64,000 nt of DNA from Micropterix aruncella. Lineage: Eukaryota > Arthropoda > Insecta > Lepidoptera > Micropterigidae. Positions 44,188 to 54,106 of this stretch are shown here, in pieces. Each line of letters opens with the position of its first letter. Position 1 is the first letter of the stretch. The notes below the pieces were generated by a model, which made no database searches, was not told where the DNA came from, and saw only the letters and a list, made by a program, of their open reading frames with translations. Location: the NCBI GenBank assembly GCA_944548615.1, contig OX155973.1:18662160-18726159 (forward strand), given 5' to 3'. The translations under genes and the position numbers were made by a program.

Positions 44188-44735
44188 GGTTACTGCACTG
44201 CCACATTACTGGCATCGTGTAAACGGGGCACGAAAAATGCCGGATTAACACACATTTAGGAGCCCTTAGGCCATTAAAATCTCGGGGTCCCAAATTTCGA
44301 TAATTTATAACAATTATGCTATTCATTAAAATTATACATTTTTTACGATCAAAGAGTTTAGTAAACATTTTCTACTTAGAATTTCAATTCAATGATTTTT
44401 TTTCTATTAGAAATAATTGAAAAAAATATGATCCTAACGATTACTTGTTTGGGGCCCCGAAGGCCCCCTAAGCGGAATGGGCCCGTAGGCCAAGGCCTAC
44501 TTGGCCTTATGGCTAATCAGGCACTGGGCACGAAGTCAGCACTGGACTGGGTTGAAACTAGTGTTCACTCGAGCCCAGTAGCAAGCCAGCGATAGACTGG
44601 GTTACTGTACTGCTACATTATTGGCATCGCGTAAATGGGGCACGAAGTCAACACTGGACTGGGTTGAAATTAGTGTTCACCCGAGCCCAATAGCAAGCCA
44701 GCGCTAGACCCCGTTTACACATCGTGTAAACGGGG
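44188..44735. repeat. Terminal region with about 125-bp tandem units
   Basis: Unit 1 (44188-44591, interrupted by a MITE) and unit 2 (44592-44710) share 'ggcatcg.gtaaa.ggggcac', 'actggactgggttgaaa' and 'gcccagtagcaagccagcg'. This is the right terminal region of the Harbinger-like element. The phrase 'gtgtaaacgggg' appears once per unit, so each unit may carry a terminus-like site. Confidence 0.6.
44239..44522. mobile_element. hAT-like MITE inside Harbinger end
   Basis: Begins 'gccggattaacacacattta' and ends 'cttatggctaatcaggc', a loose inverted pair. Internal 'aaatctcggggtcccaa' and 'ttcgataatttataacaatt' also occur at 59548-59815. It splits a repeat unit of the host element. Confidence 0.6.
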
Positions 44736-45370
44736 CATAAAATAGGATAGTAAAGTGGGAAATCAAAACACGAAAGGCTAGACGTGTAATGGCCAGATAT
44801 AAAAAATGAGGCAAATACCTATAACAATTAACTTTACCGTAGATAAATGGAAAATGAGAACCGACTTAAGTACATAGGTAAGTACCTAAAGTGAGATTGA
44901 TCATTTTATTTTACAGATACATTCTCGTCATATATTTATCTGACTACTTTCAATGAGCAGGAAAATGATTGATTAATTATTTATTTATTTTATTTCTTTT
45001 CTTAAATTAATTGATATAATTATTTTCATAATTATATACTTAATAACCTTTAAAATTCTGACACTGACTGGCGAGTCCTAGCTAGTGCAACCCTACTTTA
45101 GAGTAATTTACCTAATTTTCCATTTAATTTGGGGTTTTCCTAAGGATGTCCAATTTTTCGGAGTAATTTTATAAATCGGGTTTGTCGCGGGTTAAGAATG
45201 AAACAAAAATATAAAACATGTATTTATTGCTTCCATTTTTATTTAGCATACCAGCAGTATGTTCAAATGACAACGGTTTCACTGTTTTTACGTGCATCAA
45301 TGGTGAAATTGTGTCACTTTTCAATCTGTTTCTTTGCGCAGTTTTGTACAACTTTAGCTGTCTAAACAGT
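44736..45370. other. AT-rich intergenic DNA, no gene seen
   Basis: No recognised coding or repeat apart from 'gttcaaatgacaa' at 45260, which recurs as 'attcaaatgaca' at 45372 and 'gttcaaatgagaa' at 45607 near the left end of the next element. Confidence 0.45.
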
Positions 45371-45374
45371 GGAT

Positions 45375-48300
45375 TCAAATGACATGTCGATGGCTTACAG
45401 GCAATAACTCGTAACCCACGGAGACCAAATTTTACAGGAGAGAGTAAAAACTGTTTTATTTCACACAAAATTAAATAAATGTAAATGTTTTGTGGTTGTT
45501 GTTTCTGTTTCATTGCTTTTAGTAGTTTTAATTAAAAAATATGATTTTAAATATTCTATTTTAGGAGTTATTGTGGAATAGGAGATACTGTCTTTCACTT
45601 ATAATGTTCAAATGAGAAATATTGTGGAATAAGAGGTATTGATTTTGCAATATTAATTTCTGGTATCTTTTATTTTTATCAATAAAACAGTTAAAAATGG
45701 TATTTTTTTAAACAAAGTATTATACTTATGAATAAAGCTTAAAATTTTAAAAATCGCTTTCTCAGTTATAATGTGGAAGTGAATCGTAGAAATGGTGAGT
45801 ATCTGAAGGAAGAGCAAACTTGAGGTCTTGTAAGTCTTTCCATTTTCTAGCCGTTATTTTCAGTTTGCTCTTGTGTAGGCGAGGCCATTCCGGTCGTGGC
45901 AGAGAATCTTCATTGCTTCTTTGTTTTGGTCGATGCGGAAGCTCCATGAAGTCACTGTCAAAGTTCAATTTGACTAAAATTTTATGGTCATGAGGACTGT
46001 ACTTTATCATTCTTATATCTACGACGCAAGGATCACCTGCTTTCTTCCCAGGACGTATAGAAGTGTACCTCTGTAGAGCGCTGTCATCATAATTTGTAAA
46101 GAATGTATAGTCCAAAAACTTTACCTCATATGGAAACGGCTTTGTACGGGCTTCTCTAGTTATCGAAATGTACTCACTAGGCAAGTGAATTTCTCTATTT
46201 TTTATGCGTCTCTCTATGGAAGCATGCACCGAGTCACACTCCATTTGTGTATGGCCAACCTCGAGGAATTTTTGTTCAATAGCTATATTATTATTTATGG
46301 AGTAATCAAGGAGAGCATTTGATAAAATTGTGTTTCTATTTTGGGCGGTGCACCCGTCAGAGTATATAATAATTTTCTTCTTTTCATTCATACAGCATTC
46401 CTTTAAGTAATCAATTAAGCACGACGCATAGGTTGAAGCAGTTTGGTCAGTATCGCATTCAGTATACCAATAACATCTTGCGTGATGCGTAGCCAAATTG
46501 TAAACAGTGAAATTATGGCAGGACAGTTTGGTCTTATAGTAAAAGGCACTGCATTTTAAATCTGGAGAATTCTTTACAGCTTGCAGATCCATTGTAAGGA
46601 CAGTGCACTCGCCTTTTAATGCGCGCTCTTTATCATTGCTTTTTTCTTCCCTTGCCTTATCTTTTTTCAGAACATGCTCACGGTGCACAGTTTCATCGAT
46701 GCCTCCAATTTTAAATCCTTCGCACAAGTCACACTTATCCTTTTTCAATTTGTAAATGGCGAGATTTTTCATGAAAAACACTTCATGAAATAATTTTATC
46801 GATGCTATTCTGTCAGTCTTTTGAGCATCTTCGCAGAACTGTTTGTAAATGCCATACAAATGTCGGTGTGATTTTATATCCGCTTGTAGATATAATTTTC
46901 TTGTGTCTTTTCGAGCGTAGTGCGATGGCAGCTTCGGCAAAGTATCAAAGAATTGAATCATCAAGTCCCGTTTTTCAGTATTCTTGATCGCCGCTTGTGG
47001 TTTGTTATGCATTCCATGTTCACTTTTTTTTAACCAACCTCTTACTGTGAATTCTCCTAAGCCTAGGGTCGACAAAAATGTCTTCTTACATACATACTTG
47101 CACTCTTTTATCACCAACCGTTAGATGATAAAACTTTGTCGAATCTCTCTTAGAATCACCATCTTTTTTATATCTTCGCAAAGGAGCTGTTTGCGTGACG
47201 TGGTTTACGATGAAGATTTTTCTTTGTTTCCAATCCATGTCGCCCCAAAACTTTTTGAAAATGTCATTCCTTTCATTTTCCGATATAGATTGACATTGTC
47301 TTTTAGAGGTTTTAGAACATAGTTTCAAATCACATTTAGGGCCAATTTTTCGAGCTGCTCTTGGTTTATTTTGATGAATTTTATTATCAGTACGGGTGAA
47401 TCCAATGTATTTCTTTCCCTGCATTCGAAGGATTTTTGCTTTTTGCCGCTTCCAATTTGTAGGGTCAGCTACCCGTGTTCGTTTTCTTCCTGAAAAAAGT
47501 TATTATACATTTTTTACTAGCTGTAGTAAATGGTGGAAGTACTAATATGGCATCCAGATATCACTAAGATGTGTTAGGCTGGCATCACGGGCATGTATAG
47601 TAGGTGATGTAGCCACTCATGACAGATCCATAAAAATCAATAAAATGTTTTTATACAATTGAATTTCGATTAGATAATAATGAAATACCTTCATCAGGAT
47701 CGCCATATTCCCGGATGTTGGGGTCCTCGTTTTCTATTATGCTTGGGGTGCTTTCCGAATCGCTTGTCGGGATGTATTCTGAACCACTATCAGCGAACGG
47801 ATGGGTTTCACTTGAATTTGATGATTGAGATGCATTGAACATGCGTTCAATTTCTGTGGAATACAAACACACACAACAAATTATGTGGAACATAGAAATG
47901 GAGTAAAAAAATTATAATTAAAATATATCCAAGTAAAATGTACATAATTAGAGAATGTCCTGGCAAACAGGAAAGATTTTTTAAATGGAGATAGTTATGG
48001 GTAATATTTGGCATAATATTTACAAGTACATAAATTGTGCTCACCTTCTTCATGTTCACCGTAACCATCAGTGGCTTCTGGGTTGGCTGGGCGTATCTGG
48101 GGTGGACGTAGCTCATCTTTCTGGTGTGAACAGCAGGGCTCATTCAACGTCATCTTTTTTATTTCTGTATTTTGTACACACAAATCAGTAAGGCTTACAC
48201 AAACAAATCTAAAGCTCAATAGTTTTAGGTAGACAAGAATTATGCGAATCCGCTAGGTGAGACGACGACATTTATTTGTATTGCGGTTAGGCAAAAGCAC

Positions 48301-49243
48301 CATACCGCTGAAGGGTAGAAGGATTGGAGAAGCATTGGTATCCAGCAGTGCCTCAAACCCTCAAAATATTCATAATAAGGTGGAGTTAATTAAATACGTA
48401 ACTAAATATAAAATATAAGCTACTAACCACCGTCATGTTCACCGTAGGCTGAGCGACCCGGTGTAATTGTATTAGGGGCTGCAATTATACGCTCTATGGT
48501 ATTTTTTAAAGCGAGTTCATCTTCAGTCAAGCCAGCGTCTGGCTGCTGCAGCAGTTCTTGATCGGACTGCAGCTGTTTCGGCTGCAAGGATATTTCTTTT
48601 TCTTGTCTTAGTTTTAATGCAGACAACTCTTGCTTAAGTTGGTTTCTTAGAATTAATATTTTTTTAAACTTCTTCTTAAATGTCTGCTCCTTCTCTTCAT
48701 CACCCGAAGAGTCCGAAGCCATTGCACCATCTGTATTTCTGCTAGCTGTGAACAAGAGAAAAGGTTTTACCTACATTTTTTCAGTTTTATTTGCTGAGCG
48801 AAAACGAACTCGACGGCAACAGAAATTATCATAATTTATTAAAAAACATAAAATACTCATTTCAAACATGTACTTACATTATTTTTCACAGTATTCCGAA
48901 TGAAATCGCAGTTTAGAGTCACAATTAACGCGCGAACAAAAGTTAACCTCAAAAATTTTTTGACAGCTGTGTGGCTTGCGAGTAATTGCCCGCAAATTTC
49001 CCCGAATGTGTTGCCACTCCAAGCCATTCACTGTGGGACGTGATTTTTTGTGTCCTAAATTTTCGCAGTAGTGAAATAAGAGGTATTGCCACTATTTGAA
49101 ATTATTAAATGCAATAGACCGTGGGTTCCGAGGTTTTACAAGCACATAAAGTTTTTAATTTGAAAATTTTCTGTACACTTAAGTCGATTTCAGCTTTTTT
49201 GTGGGTTAAGTGGTATTGCCTGTAAGCCATCGATGTGGGATGT
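45375..49243 (-). mobile_element. Putative novel-class DNA transposon with four-exon gene
   Basis: The minus-strand gene at 45762-48722 is bracketed by an inverted repeat: 45375-45422 against 49195-49243, sharing 'tattgcctgtaagccatcga' (20 of 20) and a further GTGGGTTA. Both ends also carry several copies of a motif like 'gtgggataagtggtattgc' (45571, 45625, 45400 reversed; 49072, 49201, 49230 and weaker ones at 49025 and 49130). That is the arrangement of transposase binding sites in many DNA transposons. A target duplication was not found, so the true termini may lie a little outside. Confidence 0.55.
45762..48722 (-). pseudogene. Large uncharacterised insect protein, likely transposase, frameshifted
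   Basis: Four minus-strand exons: 48722-48431, 48164-48045, 47853-47689 and 47489-45762, all joined in phase 1 with GT/AG sites. A 4-bp duplication ('gtatgtatgtaag' on the minus strand, 47088-47096) shifts the last exon. Without those four bases the exons total 2,301 nt, exactly 767 codons, which supports the model. Exon 1 is charged and coiled-coil-like (QELSALKLRQEKEISLQ). The last exon has C-x2-C-x12-H-x2-H (KCDLCEGF...VHREH) between strands of a putative RNase-H-like core: D in TMDLQAV, D in 'IIIYSDGCTAQNRNTILSNA', and E/D in GHTQMECDSVHASIERR, spaced about 77 and 39-41 residues. The family occurs in many copies in insects. I know no proven function; DDE-type transposase is my inference. 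Alternative: a domesticated copy. Confidence 0.6.
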
Positions 49244-49359
49244 TGGTATTGCAAGTGGATGTTGTAGTTGCATAGAATGTAATGCGTGGCGTCAGCATTA
49301 CTCCATACATGTCACAAAAATGAAGTCGAACTTAAGAACAACTCTGCAGTTTTCATTCG

Positions 49360-49483
49360 AACATTGAGCGAACATGTCACCGCCAGAATGTTTTTTAAAT
49401 TTCTCATCCTTCGGATCCCACAGCACTGTATAATTTCTGTACTCCTCGATTAGAGCTAAACATTTCTCCTCGGCCCACTCCAT
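49360..49483 (-). pseudogene. MADF-like domain start, truncated
   Basis: The minus-strand frame from ATG 49483 reads MEWAEEKCLALIEEYRNYTV then LWDPKDEKFKK, the opening of a MADF (Myb/SANT-like) DNA-binding domain as found in insect regulators and in some Harbinger-type transposon proteins. After FKK the sequence no longer fits (HSGGDMFAQCSNENCR). No donor site is obvious. Probably a deletion remnant of a transposon gene. Confidence 0.5.
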
Positions 49484-49499
49484 AGCGATGGATTCGCGT

Positions 49500-50329
49500 T
49501 TACTGAACGCCGAACGTGATGCGCGAGACGTACCCTCCAAAGTCTCACTTTGCTCGCGTCCGCGAACACACTGCGCACCACATTGTGTTCGCGCATTTAC
49601 CGCCAACTCTCGGAGCGCTCGCCGCGGATCGTGCAACGTTGCACGCTGCAGGAGTGCGAACGTATTCACTACTAGAGCAGTTGTAGATGCGCGGAACAGA
49701 GTTTGTGCGGGAACTTATGGATACCCACCTTTAGGCGTTCGAGACACATGTACAGTCTGGCCAGAAAGAGTAGACCGTACGTTTTGGTAAAAATACTTAT
49801 ATTGCAACACAGTAATGTGAGAATAGTAAGACTAAATAATCTAGGGACATATCTCAGTACCGTCTCCCAAGAGGCGTATTGTACTCAGACTACCGTTTCT
49901 GCTCATTTACTGATTCTATCATGTAACAACGATGTTAGTCGTGAAAATAATCGTTAGTCGTACCTCCGTTAAATAATCATTAATTTTGAATACGATTGAG
50001 ACAGGTAGGTACCAACAATTTGTGGTTAAACTATACGAAATGGCAGACAAAACATAACCTCAAAATGTACCGAGAAGTACATTTTGAGACACTCAAAACC
50101 AATTCTCTAACTCCGATTCGAATAGTTTTGTTCATTTTTAATGAAAAATAATATGAATAACGAGAATTAACGATAACATGAACGTAGTTTCATGGGCTGA
50201 ACCAAGACGAACAAAAAATCTGTCATAAGGGTAAGTGTTGCCACATCAAAGGATGCCCCCCCTCCCCCCGTCGAATTGATTTCTAATCTCAGTGGCTAGA
50301 CTGTACTGTAGGGTAGAAACCTTGCCTCA
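49500..50329. other. Intergenic DNA, no gene seen
   Basis: 49530-49700 is GC-rich with 'gtgttcgcg' and 'gcaacgttgcac' short palindromes, possibly the end of the element that carried the MADF fragment. The remainder to 50329 is unremarkable. Confidence 0.4.
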
Positions 50330-50610
50330 CGAGCGCCTCCGTCAGATCGCTCCGCTGCACACCGCCAGAAGTCAAGAAGCCGTACCCGCGCAATATGCTA
50401 GTTTAGCAGACCGCCAGCATAGCAGCATCGCAGCATAGCAGTCATCGCCACAAAAAATGTCATGTGCCCACTCCCGTCTCATCCTTTCAACTTAGGGCGT
50501 CTGAGCCGTCAGGTGTCTTCAAAGATACTTCCCGCAGTGCTGGCAGTCCTGTGATGCCATGTACAGAAAGCCGGGCCTTCTCCAGGGCCCGTCGACTTAA
50601 ATATGACAAC
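50330..50610. repeat. Dispersed repeat, copy 2 (upstream of zinc-finger gene)
   Basis: Same family as 75-415 by shared blocks in the same order (see there). It ends about 100 bp before the ATG of the C2H2 gene and may therefore lie in its promoter or 5' UTR. Confidence 0.5.
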
Positions 50611-50709
50611 AGTGGTGGCAACACTGGCCTTAGTTGTCAGAATCGCATTACGTCGCGAGTCGTACGTGAAATAGCTTGATTTCTGTCGATTTCCTTGCAT
50701 GTTGAAGCG

Positions 50710-51975
50710 ATGATGGATCCGCATTTTGTTGAGTACTACAACACCGTGACTGTGAAGAAAGAAGAGAATCTCGCCATTAAATCGGAGTTCGAAGATTCAG
50801 GCAATCCGCTGGCAGACGACCAAGGTAATGTTGTCAAAATCGACGAATGCGCAACGAGGTTTATTAAATCGGAACCGAATGACGATAACCCAAGTAGCAG
50901 TGACTATCGAGAGGTACATGAGAATAACCCAAGTAGTGGCTATCGAGAGGTAAATGAGAATAACCCAAGTAGCTGTGGCAATCGGGAGGTAATTGAGAAT
51001 AACTTAAGTAGCAGTGGCCATCGAGAGGCTCCAACCGAGCGGCAAGAGAAGAGTAGCAGAAGCGAAAGTTTTCGAGGAAATGTTGTCGAAATCTACGAAT
51101 GCGGAACAAAGTTCATAAAATCGGGGCCGAGTGAGAATAACCCAAGTAGCAGTGGCTATCGAGAGGTAAATGAAAATAACCCAAGCAGCTTTGTCTATTC
51201 AGAGGTATCAACCGAGCGAAAAGAGAAGAGCAGCAGAAGCGAGAGTAAAGGTTTTTCGTGTGAGCAGTGCCACAAAGTGTTTTCTCAAAGCGGCAATTTA
51301 AAAACTCACGTAGATTCGGTTCATTTGAGATTAAACCAATTCCTCTGCTTAGAATGTGACCGTGCGTTTTCATCGAAGCAATATTTGAATCAACACGTGG
51401 ACTTCGCACATCTGAATCTCAGAAAATTTCTATGTGTTGCATGCGATCGCGCATTTCCAACTCAATTAAGGTTAAAGACCCATTTGAAATCCTTCCATAT
51501 GAAATTAAAGGAATTTATATGTGCGGAGTGTGACAAAGCATTTAATGGGAAGTTTACTTTGAAGATGCATTGGAATATAGTTCATAAGAAAGTAAAGGAC
51601 TTTATATGTGGGGAGTGTGATCAAGCGTTCGGCTCTAAATCTCATTTAAGAGTGCATTTGGATTCTGTCCATAGAAAATTAAAGAATTTCGTTTGTAGTG
51701 AATGTATGCGTACGTTTTCCCAACAACAAAATTTGACGGCACATTTCAATGCTTTGCATCTGAAATTGAAGAAATCCGTATGTGCGGATTGTGGCAGTGG
51801 ATTCTCACGTCAAAGAGATTTGGACAGACATTTAGTATCAGTTCATATGAAATCGAAAAAGTTTGTCTGCTCGGAATGCGTCGGTGCCTTTACATGTAAG
51901 TCAAGTCTTGACCGCCATTTAAAGAATATTCATCGCAAACAGCAAACCACCCTTCCTTCTTCTAATGGGTCCTAA
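50710..51975 (+). CDS. Intronless eight-finger C2H2 zinc-finger protein
   Basis: 421 residues. The ATG at 50710 is chosen because an in-frame TGA lies at 50677 with no ATG between. The N-terminal half (1-183) is acidic and contains SUMO-site-like VKKEE, IKSEF and IKSEP. It is built from a duplication: GNVVKIDEC...RFIKSEP (about 39) and GNVVEIYEC...KFIKSGP (about 123), each followed by NNPSSSGYREVNE-type repeats and 'TER.EKSSRSES'. The C-terminal half (184-412) has eight C-x2-C-x12-H-x4-H fingers joined by unusual linkers such as HLKLKKS and HRKLKNF instead of TGEKP. Likely a nuclear DNA-binding protein of an insect-expanded group; the target is unknown. Intact frame, no intron, so it may be a retrocopy or a naturally single-exon gene. 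Confidence 0.8.
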   Translation: MMDPHFVEYYNTVTVKKEENLAIKSEFEDSGNPLADDQGNVVKIDECATRFIKSEPNDDNPSSSDYREVHENNPSSGYREVNENNPSSCGNREVIENNLSSSGHREAPTERQEKSSRSESFRGNVVEIYECGTKFIKSGPSENNPSSSGYREVNENNPSSFVYSEVSTERKEKSSRSESKGFSCEQCHKVFSQSGNLKTHVDSVHLRLNQFLCLECDRAFSSKQYLNQHVDFAHLNLRKFLCVACDRAFPTQLRLKTHLKSFHMKLKEFICAECDKAFNGKFTLKMHWNIVHKKVKDFICGECDQAFGSKSHLRVHLDSVHRKLKNFVCSECMRTFSQQQNLTAHFNALHLKLKKSVCADCGSGFSRQRDLDRHLVSVHMKSKKFVCSECVGAFTCKSSLDRHLKNIHRKQQTTLPSSNGS

Positions 51976-52015
51976 GCACACCTAGGCCCAGGACATTTCT
52001 ACCACGGGGCCATCC

Positions 52016-52710
52016 ACATATTACGTAATCACGTTTTTCTGATTTTGGAACCTCCCCCCCTACCCCATGTCAACAGACGTAATCAGTGGCCTGACCCCCC
52101 TCCCCCTCCCCCCAAGATTATGTAATCAACGGAATTTGCGGAAAATGTGAAGAATCGTAAACGCAGCGTTCGTAAAGTGTTTGTTTGAAGAATCTTCCAC
52201 AATGAGGCACATTTTTGTATTTGTTTTTTAAACTGCCCATACTCCTCGTCGGCCCGCCGTTGAGCCTCTGGTCCCGAGAGGAGTGAAAACGTTTTGGCGT
52301 ACGTACTGAGAAACTACATGTTTAAATCCGCCATAGTTGATGCGCCACACAACCACGTTAATCTTTCAAAGATCGATTTGGAGCGTTCAGCGGCGTGCTA
52401 GTCCAGAGTTGCAGCGGCGCGCCTACAGTGCCGCGCGACGCAGTGGCGCTACCGCGCGCAGGAACAGGCCCGGGCGACTCAATCTCAGACGAGCGCGTGG
52501 ACTATCTACGCACATCGCGCGTGCGGGGTATCTTCGGTGCGGCACTGCGGTATTTCCGTGCAGGTTTAGACCAAAATAATTGCGATGCAGTGACCAAAGT
52601 TGATTACGTAATCAGGACGGGCACCTCCCCTTCCCCGACATAATCAAGCGTTAGACTCAGCTCCAACCTACCCTCCCCCTCGGTGATTACGTAATATGTG
52701 GACGGCCCCC
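52016..52710. mobile_element. Non-autonomous TIR transposon, 695 bp
   Basis: 'ggggccatccacatattacg' 'taatcac' at the left matches, inverted, 'gtgattacgtaatatgtgga' 'cggcccc' at the right (27 bp, one or two mismatches). A second internal pair, 'gtaatcagtggcctgac' and 'ttgattacgtaatcagg', is also inverted. The centre (52330-52560) is GC-rich; its overlapping frames show no known domain. Family not assigned. It starts 40 bp after the zinc-finger stop codon. Confidence 0.75.
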
Positions 52711-53039
52711 AATAACTTCTTTTGCAGCAAAGACACTGGCTTTATAGAACCCAACATTTATAACAAACTTAAAGAATCTTTAAAAACCTGCATAAATATA
52801 AAGTCAATTCAATTCAAATTTAAAATTACGGAACTCTTATTCAACTTAGGAGAAATGAGGTGGAAAATATAATAAGTTATATTTCAAAATAAATTTCTTT
52901 ACATTATTATTGTCATACATTGTAATACATTTTATATCATTTATTTATTTGTCCCACAACTTCATTTTGCGACATTTTATTTAATTTTTATATTATAATC
53001 ATCCTATTTCGATATTTTTTAATTGAATTATTTTTAATT
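52711..53039. other. AT-rich intergenic DNA, no gene seen
   Basis: No gene or repeat recognised. Confidence 0.5.
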
Positions 53040-53300
53040 TATGACATCTGGCCCTAGAATGTATCCCACGCAACGTTGCGGACGTAGGACCAGCATTTCG
53101 GCACCGTAATGCTCTTACGCTCAAAGTCCCACGTACTCACGCATTATGACATCTGACCTTGAATTTTCATAAAAGCAGGCACACTTATCCCACGCAACGT
53201 TGCGTGGGATAAGTGTGTCTCTAAGCATGCAATTTCAAGGGTCCACACTTCATAATGAGTTGCGTACGTTGCGTACCTGGGACAAGTGTGGCACTGACCT
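53040..53300. mobile_element. Palindromic foldback element, copy 4
   Basis: The centre is a perfect 38-bp palindrome whose half is 'cacacttatcccacgcaac' (53179-53216). Outer arms have the family phrases 'cattatgacatctgaccttg' and 'gttgcgtacgttgcgtacct'. A partial extra left end lies at 53040-53095. Confidence 0.75.
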
Positions 53301-53879
53301 TAAACTACCTCCTTCTGATGGTTAACACCATTTTAGGGACCATACATTGCCAACTCTTTCAACAGCTGGCCAACGCTCGGTTAAGCTTAAACGACGTTTA
53401 TTGTTTACATTTTTTAAACAGCCGTTATACCTACTCATTGTTTAAATTTAAAATACGTATATTTCTAAGACTGTAAATGTTTAGTATGAGTAGACATGCG
53501 TAACTATTTATTATCTCTTGTCTTAAACGATAGTTTTTAGATACTGAATTAATAAAGAATAATAATGTAAGATTTTTTTACCTATTTTTTTTTTTTGTAT
53601 TTTTCTCAGTGCTGGTAAATTTTTAATTTGGTAATTATTGGTCAATTGTTGTTTGTACCTTTAAGTTAATGCGTGAAAATGTGATACAAAATAATTCCTG
53701 TAATAATTTAAATAAATAAATAAATAAATGAGTGAATAATAAAATAATGAAAAGAATTTTGAAATGTTGTCCATTTTCTATAATATTTTTCAGGCGATCT
53801 TCTGCAGCGCTACGATAGTCTGGGGTGTAACATGTCTTTAAAGTTACACTTCTTACATTCACACTTAGTCTCCTTCCAC
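53301..53879. other. Intergenic DNA, no gene seen
   Basis: Ends in poly-T and (AAAT)n tracts (53585, 53709). No gene. Confidence 0.45.
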
Positions 53880-54106
53880 GAAAACATGCTGCTGGTTCTG
53901 TTACTCGGTACCCTCGGGAGGTCCGTGTACAAGCAATGTGGTGGCCCGCCATAAACCCTGATTTAAATCCGTTCGAGCGCGTATGGTACAACTTAAAGAG
54001 ACGAATGAGAAGTCGAAAGATTGCTCCAAGTAATATCCGCGAGCTGAAAGAGGACATACTTGTAGAATGTTATGGTATTCCTAAAGAAAACTTTAAAAAC
54101 TCGTAG
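53880..54106 (+). pseudogene. Tc1/mariner transposase C-terminal fragment
   Basis: The frame KHAAGSVTRYPREVRVQAMW reads into 'WPAINPDLNPFERVWYNLKR' and ends IPKENFKNS-stop. P-D-L-N-P-F-E carries the third catalytic acidic residue region of Tc1-type DDE/DDD transposases, followed by the usual W-x-x-L-K-R. The first part of the enzyme is missing. Dead copy. Confidence 0.75.

Larger units (their letters stand above)
40000..44735 (-). mobile_element. PIF/Harbinger-like element hosting nested insertions
   Basis: Ends 'ccccgtttacactatgg' (40000) and 'catcgtgtaaacgggg' (44735) are inverted. Inside, two minus-strand coding pieces belong to one protein: the start at 44012 (MVEEELSKKRLWVKKWLSKR) and the piece at 40620-40915 (EGSALLIEELKSEDPSEYRL...). 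A LINE of the same strand separates them, itself split by an hAT element. The 3' part of the transposase is missing, so this is an internally deleted element. A TSD was not identified, so outer limits are provisional. Confidence 0.6.

Noticed and set aside
49488..49957. Two plus-strand ORFs upstream of the zinc-finger gene
   Set aside because: They are antisense to the MADF remnant and its GC-rich flank; no domain or splice support.
52337..52643. Overlapping arginine-rich ORFs
   Set aside because: They are within the GC-rich centre of a TIR transposon, overlap each other in two frames and match no known domain.
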